Assembly: GCA_013416795.1 (NCBI GenBank) | Contig: RQSC01001236.1 | Location: 30,474 to 52,572, forward strand | Direction: 5' to 3' | Origin: Prasinococcaceae sp. CCMP 1430 | Lineage: Eukaryota; Prasinodermophyta; Palmophyllophyceae; Prasinococcales; Prasinococcaceae | Length of the DNA stretch: 22,099 nt | In this document: piece after piece, positions 1-9,048 of the stretch | Numbering within the stretch: position 1 is the stretch's first letter | Layout of the letters: the number at the start of each line of letters is the position of its first letter | The notes under the pieces: generated by a model | Seen by the model: the letters and a program-made list of their open reading frames with translations, nothing else | Told to the model about the DNA's origin: nothing | Database searches by the model: none | Translations under genes and position numbers: made by a program

Positions 1-787
1 TTGCCGCGCGCGCCGCGGCCGACGGGTCGGACGCGCTCGACGCGCGGCAGCCGGGGCTGCTCGCGCGGCCGCGTCGCAACAGGCGCAATGCCACGCTGCG
101 CAAGATGTTCTCCGAGACGCACCTCGGCCCCGAGAACTTCATCCTTCCCGTCTTCATCCACGAGGACAGCGAGGAGAAGGTGCCCATCACGTCGATGCCT
201 GGCGTCTTCCGCCAGCCGTGGAAGACGGGACTCGTCGAGATGGTCGAGGAGGCGCGCGCACTGGGCATCAACAACATCATCCTCTTCCCCAAGTGCGTCG
301 ATCGAGCCCGCGTGCGCTCCTCCCGCGCCGCCCGCGAGGGCGCCCCTGCCCCCCTCGGCAGACCGGCGGACGCGCGCCTCGTCTGAGCAGCACGCAAAGC
401 AGCAGCTGACCGTCCTGCCATGGTCGCCATGGTCGCCCTGACCTCATCCCTCGTGCCCCCCACCCCACCCGCACGCCCCCACGCCGCGCACACATACGCA
501 CGCCCGCCCACACACCAACCAGGGTCCCCGACCACCTCAAGACCAACCTGGCCGAGGAGGCGTACAACCCCGACGGCATCGTGCACCGCTCCATCCGCCT
601 CCTCAAGGAGAAGTTCCCCGACGTGGTGATCTACACCGACATCGCGCTCGATCCGTACTCGTCGGTGGGCCACGACGGCGTGGTCGATACTGAGACGGGC
701 GTCATCCTCAACGACGCGACCGTGCACCAGCTGTGCAAGCAGGCCGTGTCGCAGGCGGAGGCCGGCGCCGACGTGGTGGCGCCCAGC

Positions 788-822
<35 letters not shown>

Positions 823-1303
823 GGCGCTCGACGATGCGGGCTTCCCCGAGGTGGGCATCATGGCGTACACCGCCAAGTACGCCTCCGCCTTCTACGGCCC
901 CTTCCGCGAGGCGCTCGACTCCAACCCGCGCGCTGAGGGCAAGATCCCCAAGGACAAGAAGACCTACCAGATGGACCCGGCCAACTACCGCGAGGCGCTT
1001 CGCGAGATCGAGGCCGACGAGGGCGAGGGCGCCGACATCATGATGGTCAAGCCCGGCATGCCCTACCTGGACGTCATCCGCCTGCTGCGTGACAACTCGG
1101 CGCTGCCCATCGCCGCCTACCACGTGTCGGGCGAGTACGCCATGCTCAAGGCGGCCGCGCAGAACGGCTGGCTCGACGAGCGCGCCGCCGTGCTCGAGGC
1201 GCTCATGTCGCTCAAGCGCGCGGGCGCCGACGTCATCCTCACCTACTACGCGCTCGACGCGGCGCGCTGGCTCAAGGAGGACGCGGAGAAGATCGAGTTC
1301 TAA
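1..1303 (+). CDS. ALAD: Delta-aminolevulinic acid dehydratase (porphobilinogen synthase), 5' partial
   Basis: Condenses two 5-aminolevulinate molecules to porphobilinogen, the second common step of heme and chlorophyll synthesis; in algae it is normally plastid-located. Two exons, 1-292 and 523-1303, join across a 230-base GT-AG intron (293-522) to give FPK|VPDHLK in frame. Exon 1 is open to the window edge and carries the family signature RPRRNR before the first internal Met (105), so the true start and transit peptide lie upstream. The Schiff-base lysines are in MAYTAKYAS (codon 875-877) and MMVKPGMPYL (codon 1049-1051). The metal loop reads TDIALDPYSSVGHDG, with aspartates where animal enzymes have zinc-binding cysteines, as in the magnesium-dependent plant and algal class. 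The stop TAA is at 1301-1303. The identification is secure. Confidence 0.97.
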
Positions 1304-1427
1304 TTTGCGGGCGCGCGCCCAGGCGAGGACTGTTATGAATAAGAATGGGCTCGAGTACATACAAAAGAATTTCCGGCGGCGGCGCGCCGCGGTGCACAGG
1401 CAGGCGAGCATGCAGGCAGGCAGGTCA

Positions 1428-2585
1428 TCAGCGCAGGCGGTGCATGGCGAGTTCGTACACCGGGAAGATAGCGGCGCTGCAGACGAAAGCCTTGGCCATG
1501 GTCGCGCCGAAGCCTGCCGCGAAGGCACGCGCGCCGTCGCGCGCGTACACCTCGCGCGCGGCGCGCAGCGGGCCCACCCACGCGCTGCCCGCGCGCCGCG
1601 CCTGCAGGCGCGTCTTGATCACGTCGAGCGGGTAGATGGACGCCTGCCCACGCAGACGCGCCGGGTCAGCGCGCGGAGGCCGCGGCGCCGCCGTCGCGGC
1701 GGCGGCGGCGGCTGCGCCGAGCGCGCGCAGCAGCAAAAGCGGCGACCGCTGCGAAAGCGACAATGGACGACGCACCCACGAGACCATGCCCGCCACGCCG
1801 CCCGCCACGCCTGCCGCCCACGGCGACACGGGGTCCCCGCCGTCCTCGCGCGTGCCCGGCGCGAGGACGTCCAACCCCTTGGCGTACGTGGCGAAGTACA
1901 CGCCGAACGACGGCGCGTCCCGCAGCGCGGTCACGAGCGCGCCGCGGAAGAGCCCGGCGACGCCCTCCCTGGCGACGATGGTGCGCACGACGGCTGCGGA
2001 GAGTGCGAGCCGGGGCGGGCGGCGAAGCGAAGGGCGGTGGCAGGGAGCGGCGCGCACCCGCTCGTCAGCTCGCCGCAGCTGAGGGGGTCACTGGATTGGT
2101 CGGCGAGCATTCGCGCGTCGGTCAGCTCGCGCAGCACGCGCAGCGCGCCGACACGACACTCACCGGACGCCCTCGCCTCCTCCGCGCCGCCCCCACCGGG
2201 CGCCATGAGCTGCCGCTGGATCTTGATCAGGTCGATGGGCGTCACCAAAGCCGTCTGCGCGATGCCCGCCATCAGGCCCGCGACGTACGCCTCGCCGAGA
2301 GTAGGCGGGGGGTCGCGCGCCGCGCCGGTGGCATCGGAGCCCTCGCTTCGCAACGACTGGACGACGCGCACGGCGGCCTCGTACGCTGTGAAGACGGCCG
2401 CGTTCTGGAAGGCCACGCTGTAGAGCGGCCCCGCCAGCCCCTTGAAGAACGAGCGGCCGCCCTCCTGCGCGAGCATCGAGCGGACGCAGTGCGCCACGCC
2501 CGAGTATCTGTGGCCAGGCCGGGCGGGCAAGGGGGGGGCGAGAGCGAGCGAAAGGGTAGGGGGGAAGAGGGGCGCGCGCGCGTGC

Positions 2586-2649
<64 letters not shown>

Positions 2650-3181
2650 GAGAGCGCGCGCAAAAAAAAGGGGGAGAGAGGGATGTGGCGAGTAGCGAAG
2701 GATGAGCGCGAATCGCCGTGCACCGCAGCGGGCCTACAAGTCTCTCCGCGGCCCTCACCTCGCGCCCGCCGAACCGACCGGCCCCTGCTGCTGCAGCCGC
2801 ACACGCACGACGTCCAGCGGGTTGCCCGCGGCGACGCCCGCCGCGCCGCTCACCGCGCCCGCGACAAACTCGCGCCAGTCGGGCGCTGCGCTCGCCAGCA
2901 GCGAGCGCTGCCGCTGCTGGAGCGCGTGCTCGGGCGTGTGGTGCTCCGGGTGCAGGTGGTGGCGCAGCCCGCCCCGGCTTTCACTCGCGGCATCGGCGCC
3001 GCCGCTGGCGCCGCCGCTCGCGCCGCCGACAGACAGGAAGTCGAACTCCAGGCCAAGGCTGCCAGTGTCCTTGTCGAGGCTCTTCAGCATGTCCGGTAGC
3101 TTGTCGAGAGAGCAGCGCAGCAGGCCACGGTGGTGGCGAGCAGCGGCGCTCAACTCTGGATCGTTGGTCACCAGGATGGCG
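1428..3181 (-). CDS. Mitochondrial carrier family (SLC25) transporter
   Basis: Inner-membrane metabolite exchanger with three tandem carrier repeats. Exons by my splice reading, in transcript order: 3181(or 3090)-2759, 2507-2164, 1993-1776, 1643-1428. The introns are 251, 170 and 132 bases, with donors gtgagg, gtgagt and gtgcgt, and all phases agree. The three signature motifs are present: NPLDVVRVRLQ (end of exon 1), TPIDLIKIQRQL (exon 2) and YPLDVIKTRLQA (exon 4), each followed by a G-hydrophobic-[FY]-[RK]-G type helix cap such as GVAGLFRG. Spacing after splicing is normal for the family. The motifs resemble the carnitine/basic amino acid branch (SLC25A20/29/45/48), but the substrate cannot be fixed. 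The start is uncertain: Met 3090 begins a Gly/Ser/His-rich leader, while the frame stays open upstream to the gap at 3182. The gene is convergent with ALAD. Confidence 0.9.
2585..2654. repeat. (GA)n microsatellite in carrier intron 1
   Basis: About 70 bases of nearly pure GA, interrupted by three extra G residues. On the coding (minus) strand it is a long CT tract inside the first intron of the carrier gene, roughly 80 bases upstream of the acceptor at 2509-2508. Translations of this tract give artificial RERE or SLSL runs and are not coding. Confidence 0.95.
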
Positions 3182-3182
3182 N
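3182..3182. other. Single N, probable scaffold gap
   Basis: The N separates the 5' end of the minus-strand carrier from the first visible codons of the plus-strand CNNM protein, which begins immediately after it without a Met. Both genes are therefore cut at this point. Confidence 0.8.
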
Positions 3183-4403
3183 CCCCCGCGCTGCCGAGGA
3201 GCTCGCCGCGTTCGGCACGCCCGAGTTCGCGGCGCTCGCGGCGGGCGCGGGCGTCTGCGTGGCGTTCGGCGGGCTCATGTCGGGGCTGTCGCTGGGGCTG
3301 CTGTCGCAGGACGCCACCGACCTCGAGGTGATTGCGCGCTCGGGGAGCGCAGAGCAGCGGGCGGACGCCGCGCGTGTCGCCGCGGTGACGCGGTCGCAGC
3401 ACTGGCTGCTGGTGACGTTGCTGTTGTGCAATGCCGTCGCCATGGAGGGCCTGCCGCTCCTGCTGGACCGGTTGGCGAGCCCGGCGCAGGCCGTGGCCAT
3501 CTCGGTGACGCTGGTCCTGCTCGTGGGCGAGGTGCTGCCGCAGGCGGTGTGCTCGCGCTACGGCCTGGCCGTGGGCGCGGCCGCCTCGCCGCTGGTCGCC
3601 GCGCTCATGCGGCTCACCGCGCCCGTGTCGTGGCCGCTCGCCAAGGCGCTCGACGCGGCGCTCGGCACGGGGCACGTCACTCGCTACCGCCGCTCAGAGC
3701 TCAAGGCGCTCGCGGGCATCGAGGGCGAGCGCGGGGGGATCACCGCCGACGAGACGCTCATCGTGGAGGGCGCGCTGGAGCTGGTGGGGAAGTGCGCGGG
3801 CGACGTGATGACGCCGCTCGCCGAGGCGACCCTGCTGGCGGACGACGCGCGCATGGACGAGGAGACGATGACGCGGCTGCTTCGGGAAGGGCACTCGCGC
3901 GTGCCGGTGGTGCGCGCCCCCACCGCACCCGGCGCCGGCGGCGCGCCGCTGGTGGGCGCGGGCGACGCGCGGCTCGCGGCGGGCGATCTGCTCGGCGTGC
4001 TCCTCGTGAAGCAGTGCCTCATGCTGCGGCCCGAGGACGCCGCCGCCGTCTCGGCGCTGCCCATGCGCCAGCTGCCTACCGTGGCGCAGGGCGAATCGCT
4101 CTTCCCGCTGATCGACCTCTTCCAGCGAGGGCGCTCGCACATCGCGGCGGTCGTCGACGACGCGGGCGGCGTGGTCGGCCTCGTGACGCTGGAGGACACG
4201 CTCGAGGAGCTGCTGGGCGAGGAGATCGCCGACGAGACCGACGCCGAGGCGGCCGAGAGCGCCGGCTACGTCGACCGGCAGCTGGCCGCCGCGCGGAGGG
4301 CGCGCGCGCCATGCGCCACAGGGCGCGGCCGCGCTTCGTCATGGGCGACGCGTCCAACGTGCGCGACACGCCCGACGGAATAGCCCTCGCCGAGGACGAC
4401 TGA
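3183..4403 (+). CDS. CNNM/ancient conserved domain (DUF21 plus CBS pair) metal transporter, 5' partial
   Basis: Membrane protein of the CNNM/CorC type, associated in the family with magnesium or divalent cation efflux. The DUF21 transmembrane region covers about 3200-3700: GGLMSGLSLGLLSQD, then WLLVTLLLCNAVAMEGLP, then VGEVLPQAVCSRYGLAVG. The cytosolic CBS pair covers about 3740-4230 and includes CAGDVMTPLAEATLL, EGHSRVPVV, DLLGVLLVK and HIAAVVDDAGGVVGLVTLED. The N-terminus is lost at the gap at 3182. The main frame ends at a stop at 4381-4383. However, a shift near 4290-4312 reaches a more protein-like tail, RPRFVMGDASNVRDTPDG, ending in TGA at 4401-4403; I take that as the likely C-terminus, through either a base-call error or a tiny unrecognised intron. 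Convergent with GALC, 108 bases apart. Confidence 0.9.
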   Translation, partial: PPRCRGARRVRHARVRGARGGRGRLRGVRRAHVGAVAGAAVAGRHRPRGDCALGERRAAGGRRACRRGDAVAALAAGDVAVVQCRRHGGPAAPAGPVGEPGAGRGHLGDAGPARGRGAAAGGVLALRPGRGRGRLAAGRRAHAAHRARVVAARQGARRGARHGARHSLPPLRAQGARGHRGRARGDHRRRDAHRGGRAGAGGEVRGRRDDAARRGDPAGGRRAHGRGDDDAAASGRALARAGGARPHRTRRRRRAAGGRGRRAARGGRSARRAPREAVPHAAARGRRRRLGAAHAPAAYRGAGRIALPADRPLPARALAHRGGRRRRGRRGRPRDAGGHARGAAGRGDRRRDRRRGGRERRLRRPAAGRRAEGARAMRHRARPRFVMGDASNVRDTPDGIALAEDD

Positions 4404-4511
4404 ACGCTCCGGACATCGTAGTCGCAGTGGTCGTAATAGAAACAGCAAAAGGCGCCGCTGCCAGGGCAGAGCTCTCTCGTGCGCGTGCTTGCTTCGCTCG
4501 GTGGCTCCTCC

Positions 4512-6987
4512 TCACGCGGCCTGCGCGGCGGCGCCCTGCTGCGGCGGGCGCATGGGCGCGTACGCGCCCATGCAGTGCGCCTGCCATCCGCCGTTGAATC
4601 GCACGCTGCCCGCCTCGTAGTCGTACACCCAACCGTTGTGCTTCGCGTTCGCCTCGCGCGGCTGTGGCTCGCCCGCGGCGGAGGAGGGACAAGGCGCGAA
4701 CACCAGCTGCGCGTCGTTGAGCATCCGCTTGTCGAACTCGCCGTTGTCCGCCAGCGCGATGCACGCCCGGCTGCCGGCGGCCGCCCCCATCCCCGACGGC
4801 ACGGACGCTGATATGGTGCCCTCGTACGCACGCAGCACGACGTCGTCCAAGGCCTGCGGCGAGTCGCACGGCACGAGGCGCATCAGCCGGTCCGATCCAA
4901 CGCCGGCACACAGCGGCGGCGTCGACGAGTCGGGCGCGAGCGTGCTGCGCAGCGTGAGCCGCCCGCCGCTCAGCGTCCACGCGAGCACGCCCGCCGCATG
5001 AAGCAGGTCGTTGCCGCAGGGCTGCGCCGAGAGCGGCGTGCCCGCCGCGGGCGGTGCGGCGCCGCCAGCGGACAGCGCGCCCGCAGAGGGGTCCAGCACG
5101 CCGCGGACGGCGAAGTCCTTGAAGCCCGCGCGCAGGTAGTCGGTTGTGCCGATGGCGCAGAAGCCGTGCGTGGCGATGGCGTTCATGCCAGACTGGGCGG
5201 TGAGGACCTGTGCGCACGTGACGTCAGCACGCGCATGCAGAGTGCAGCCCACCACCGTGCGCGCGCGTGCATGGATTCGTGCTGGCGTGCGTGCATTCGG
5301 CAACCGATCGGCACGCCCGTGTGCGTGCTCGTACGCGTGAACACGCCTAAGCGTGTGAATGTGTGCTATGCGCAGGCGCCCGGTGTGCACAAACAATCTC
5401 AAAAATCGCACACGCGCACGTACCTTGCGCACGCTCGTCCGGCCGGAGAGGTACGCGCTGGCCGTGTCGCCGCTCACCACCAGCGTGAGGCGCACGTCGT
5501 GCGCGTGCTGCGGCGAAAGCGAGGGCACCACACCGCTGGCGACGGTGGCGCTCCGGTCGTGCACGGACTGCAGCGAGGGCTCGAGGCGCCAGTCGCCGCC
5601 CGCCTCGAGCACGAAGTAGATTCCCACGGGGCGCACGCCGTTAAAGGTGCCGCGGCCGTCCACGCGCGCCGCCACGAAGGCCCCGCCGCCGCGGGTGACC
5701 TCGCCGCCCAGCGATACCGTCGCACTCACGCTGACGTCCTGCCACATGGCATCGCCAACCAGACTGAACGGCACGAGGTCCCCAGACCACGTCACCGGAC
5801 GCTCAGGCACGACCTGAACGAGCGCAGTACGGTTGCCCTTAGGGAAATTGGACGCTCCGGGAATGGGATCCCCACCAGCGGAGTCCTCTGCTGGAGCCGA
5901 ATGCCAGTCGTGGCGGACCTCGAAGGTCCCGGCCTGGTCGGCGAAGTATTGCGTCTGGTCGCCGAAGATGCGCCCGACGCCTTCGTCGTTTTCCGGATCG
6001 GCGTCGTCCGAGGCGAAGGCGACGCTCGTGTACGGGAGGGGAAACGGCTTCGCCTCGGGCCGCGTCTCCGGCAGGTCTATGCGCCCCTGTGCGCCCTCGA
6101 AAGAGTCGAGCGGCGCGACGGTGTACACGCAATCCGTTTCGATCTCGAGGAGGATCTCACCCTCGCAGACAGCGACGTCCGGGAGCCGCTCGAACATGTC
6201 CCGCTCGCCGCCGCCGCGTTTCGAGCTCGCGGGGTAATCGAAGCCGAGGCAGGAGCGCCACACGCCCAACGTGGGCTCCGCGCAGCCGTCGCTAGCATCA
6301 GTCGCATGTTCATCCGAGTCCTCGCGGCGGGGCGCACCGCCGACGCCGCGCATGTTGAGACTGTCTGCGTCAAAGACAAACTTGAAGGTGGCAACCTCCG
6401 GTGCGGTGTCGTACCACCCGAGTGACGGGCGCACGCACGACGAGTGGTACGCGCTCATCTTTTCGATGACCATGGCCCAGTTCGCGGCGACGCCGTCACC
6501 GCTCTCAGGCTCGCGCATCGTCACGTACGAGCCGCCATGTGTGAGCTTGCCACTCCCTTGGCCCACGGGCAAATAGATCCAACCGGGGCGCGTGAACTGC
6601 GTCGTGTGCGCCGCCATCCAGATGGGCGACCTCAGGTTATAGCTCCCCGTCCACGGCTGAGCAGCGTCCATCAGACCGCTAGAGAAGAAGGGGAAGCCGG
6701 AGTAGTAGGAACCGATCAGGTTCCATACGATGGTGCAAGTCATGCCCGCGTCCACGAAATTGCGGTTGATGGCGCGCGCCAGACAGCCGCCGCCCTCGAG
6801 ATCTGCGAACGTCGAGTCGTCCTCGGAGGCCCAGAGCGGCACGCCCGCGGCGCGCGCCGCGGTGGGGGAAGTCGCGCCTGGGTAGTGCACCCCAATAGCC
6901 CCCAGGCTCCCCCTGAGCTCGGCGTCCGCACCGACGGCACCGACGAGCTTGTTGGCCGTGGCACCCCACGAGCCGTCGCTGCCGATG
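4512..6987 (-). CDS. GALC: Galactocerebrosidase (glycoside hydrolase family 59), N-terminus missing
   Basis: Lysosome-type beta-galactosidase acting on galactosylceramide and related glycosphingolipids. Exons 6987-5424 and 5207-4512 join across a 216-base intron (donor gtacgt, acceptor cacag); the join gives SVRK|VLTAQSGMNAIATHGF in frame. The family block is clear: PLWASEDDSTFADLEGG holds the catalytic nucleophile Glu (codon 6824-6822), followed by INRNFVDAGMTCTIVWNLIG, AHTTQFTRPGWIYL and GGSYVTM. The lectin-like C-terminal domain of GALC follows (FEVRHDWHS, WQDVSVSATVSLGG, HGFCAIGTTDYLRAGFKDF). The part with the acid/base Glu lies beyond the N at 6988. After the GALC core comes an extra Cys-containing region of about 200 residues (from about 5115 down to 4512). 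I do not recognise it firmly; it might be a beta-trefoil-like carbohydrate-binding module. Confidence 0.93.
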
Positions 6988-6988
6988 N
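6988..6988. other. Single N, probable scaffold gap
   Basis: Interrupts the GALC reading frame upstream of its conserved WASED block. The sequence on the far side (6989-7140) is an alanine-rich low-complexity stretch that does not resemble the missing catalytic half of GALC. Confidence 0.8.
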
Positions 6989-7158
6989 CGCCCGCCGCAA
7001 CGCCGGTGGCGGCAGCGGTGCGAAAGGCAGCACCCGCTGCGGGGGCTCGGGCGGCCGCGGCCGCGGCTGCTGCGGTGCCGAGAAAGAGCGCGGCGCCCGC
7101 CGACGGGGTGTGTGTGGGTACTGTAGGTATTAGGTTTGGGTAGACCAGGCGCTCGCGC

Positions 7159-7768
7159 TCACTCGACGGGCGCGATCTCCCCGAGGTAGATGGCCTTGTC
7201 GGCGCCGGCGCTGGCGATGACGGGCTCGGCGGGGTGGAATGAGACCTCGGCGACGGCACCCTGGTGGCCGGGCAGCTTGTACAGCAGCTCGCGCGCACCG
7301 TAGTCCCACACGTGGACGTGGCGGTCGCCCGAGCCGCACGCCACGCGCGCGCCGTCGGCCGACCACGCGCAGCGCAGCAGGTCCTGCTCGAAGGTGTGCT
7401 TGTGGCCCGTGAGCACCCTGTCCGCGCGCGCGCCGCCCGCGGCGAAGGGCCGCACGTCCCACGAGCGCAGCGTGCCGTCCATGCCATTGGACAGCAGCGT
7501 GTGCCCGTCGGGGGACAGCGCGAGCCCCGTCACCGTGCCGCCGTGGCCCACCAGCGTCTCGACGGGGCCCTCGTCCGTCCGCCGCAGGTCCCACATGCCC
7601 ACGTCATTATCAATCCCGCCCGTGTACACGCCGTCGCCGCCGTCGGCGAAGGCCACCGACGTCATCGAGTAGCCCCCGGTCAGCGTCATCGCCGACGCGC
7701 GCACGCGCAGGTCCCACACGCGGCACGTCCTGTCGTCGGACGCCGTCGCCACCAGCGGCGGCCCTCGC
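7159..7768 (-). CDS. SNRNP40: U5 snRNP 40 kDa protein (WD40 splicing factor), C-terminal half only
   Basis: WD40 propeller that is a U5 snRNP component in the spliceosome (Prp8-binding protein in animals and plants). About 200 residues are visible, matching the C-terminal four to five blades: LVATASDDRTCRVWDLR, GGIDNDVGMWDLRR, LLSNGMDGTLRSWDVRPF, NLLRC-like DLLRCAWSADGARVACGS, VWDYGARELLYKLPGHQG, and the terminal SAGADKAIYLGEI. The end LPGHxGxVxEVxFHPxEPxIxSA is diagnostic for SNRNP40. The exon begins at an acceptor (AG 7770-7769) preceded by a C-rich tract. No sequence encoding the first blades was found upstream on this strand before the next gene, although there is no N between them. It is therefore either a 5'-truncated copy or has a distant 5' exon. 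Confidence 0.92.
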
Positions 7769-8620
7769 CTGCGCGTGGGGGGGTGGGGTGGGGGGGGGGT
7801 GAGGTTTGCCCGCCACGGGCAGCGCATTCCAAGACGTGCCACCCACGCACCTGCTCGCGCTCACGCTAGCGTATGTGCGCTCGCGCGACGCTCGCTGCGC
7901 GGCCTGTATACGGCGCCGGGGCCGGCCTCCTGGCGTGCGTCGCCGGCCACTAGAGTAGGCTTGAGCCAGATCCACCATCCACGTGATACATCTCCTTGGA
8001 TGTGGTGCGCGTGTCACACGTGGACAGCACATGGCGTGCAAACATGCACGGACAATCGATAACATTGCACGTGCAAGCACGCAGCCTGAGTCAAAAGAGT
8101 GCAGGTGCGCGCGTGCCGGCCCCACGGCTCGCAGCCCAGCGTGCCGCCGTGCCTCTGCGCGGTGCGCCGTACAGCCTGGACCCTGGATGCGCGCGCGTGG
8201 AATCAGAGGGCGTTCGAAGTTTGTCATCGAAGACTGTCGGTCGTTGCTCATTGCCGAGACTGTTATGAGTTCCTGCATTTGGCGACGCGGTGCCACGTGG
8301 CGACTCACGTGGCAGATATTATTCTTCTCGCGGCACGCCGTCTCTAGAGAGGCGCTGCGCGCGGTCGCAGCATGCTGCCCGCGGAGGCACACAGAGCGCG
8401 GCTTGCACGGGGCGGGCGGCGGCAGGTGCGGCGCGTGCGCGCCTGCGCTGGCCACGTGCGCGTCGCGCGAGCGGCGGGCCTGCTCGGCTGCCGCGGCGCC
8501 GCCGCCGCCGCTGGGCGGTGTGTGTCATCCGCCTCAATTTTTGGTCCGCGGCGGCTGTTGACATTGTTGCGGCGCGGCGCGTGCTGTAGGGTCCTTCAGA
8601 GAAGCTCGCTCGTGGCTATC
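7769..8620. promoter_or_regulatory. Intergenic region with a cluster of six CACGTG boxes
   Basis: No convincing coding sequence on either strand. The CACGTG core occurs at 7980, 8017, 8068, 8294, 8306 and 8453. The pair at 8294 and 8306 forms a perfect inverted repeat, TGCCACGTG-6 bases-CACGTGGCA (8291-8314). The region lies directly upstream of the probable aquaporin start at 8621 and is less GC-rich than its neighbours. CACGTG is the G-box/E-box core bound by bZIP and bHLH factors in plants and other eukaryotes. That this is the aquaporin promoter is inference from position. Confidence 0.5.
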
Positions 8621-9047
8621 ATGTCGGCGGCCGAGGGTGGCGAGACAGGTGCGGAGGCCGTGCCTCCCAGCCGCATGCCTGCTGCGTCGGTCGGCACCGA
8701 GCCCACCGATGAGACGGCCATTCAGATCGACGCCGACAACAAAGGTGATGCCACGACGCCGCAGGAGGCCGCCGAGGACTACGAGCCGCCCGAGATCGCG
8801 CCGATAAACAAGCCGCCCATCCATCCCGGTGACCTGCCGGTGTGGCTCGCCGCCCACCTTGGGCGCACGAAGATGGCCAGGGCCGGGTCGCCGTTCATCG
8901 TGGAATTTACTGGGACTCTGTTTTTGGTGCGTGCGCGCGATGGGTCGTAGCAAGCGATCGATTGTGTGTTGGCGGCTGACCCTGTGCCCGCTTCCCCTGT
9001 CGTCCGACCCCTTTGGTCTCTGCAGACACTGGTGGTGGCGATGACCG
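8621..9047 (+). CDS. Probable aquaporin/MIP-family protein, N-terminal exons only
   Basis: Exon 1 (8621-8926, 102 codons) starts at ATG 8621 and encodes an acidic, proline-rich cytosolic leader followed by SPFIVEFTGTLFL. A 99-base intron (8927-9025, donor gtgcgt, acceptor tgcag) joins it in phase 0 to TLVVAMT, where the gap at 9048 cuts it. The spliced helix IVEFTGTLFLTLVVAM matches the start of the first transmembrane helix of major intrinsic proteins (E-[FL]-x-G-T-[FL]-x-[LF]-V). No NPA motif is visible because the rest is missing. The call rests on one helix, so other membrane proteins remain possible. It is not part of ATCase, which resumes in a different context after the gap. Confidence 0.5.
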
Positions 9048-9048
9048 N
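9048..9048. other. Single N, probable scaffold gap
   Basis: Separates the truncated membrane-protein gene from the 5'-incomplete ATCase gene. The next bases are a (CG)n-rich run. Confidence 0.8.

Noticed and set aside
2718-4403. 561-residue frame across carrier exon 1 and the CNNM gene
   Set aside because: Only its last roughly 30 residues look real, as the CNNM tail; the rest is a Gly/Ala/Arg-rich shadow.
7105-7140. Telomere-like sequence (ggtattaggtttgggta)
   Set aside because: Only one or two degenerate units, not a tandem array.
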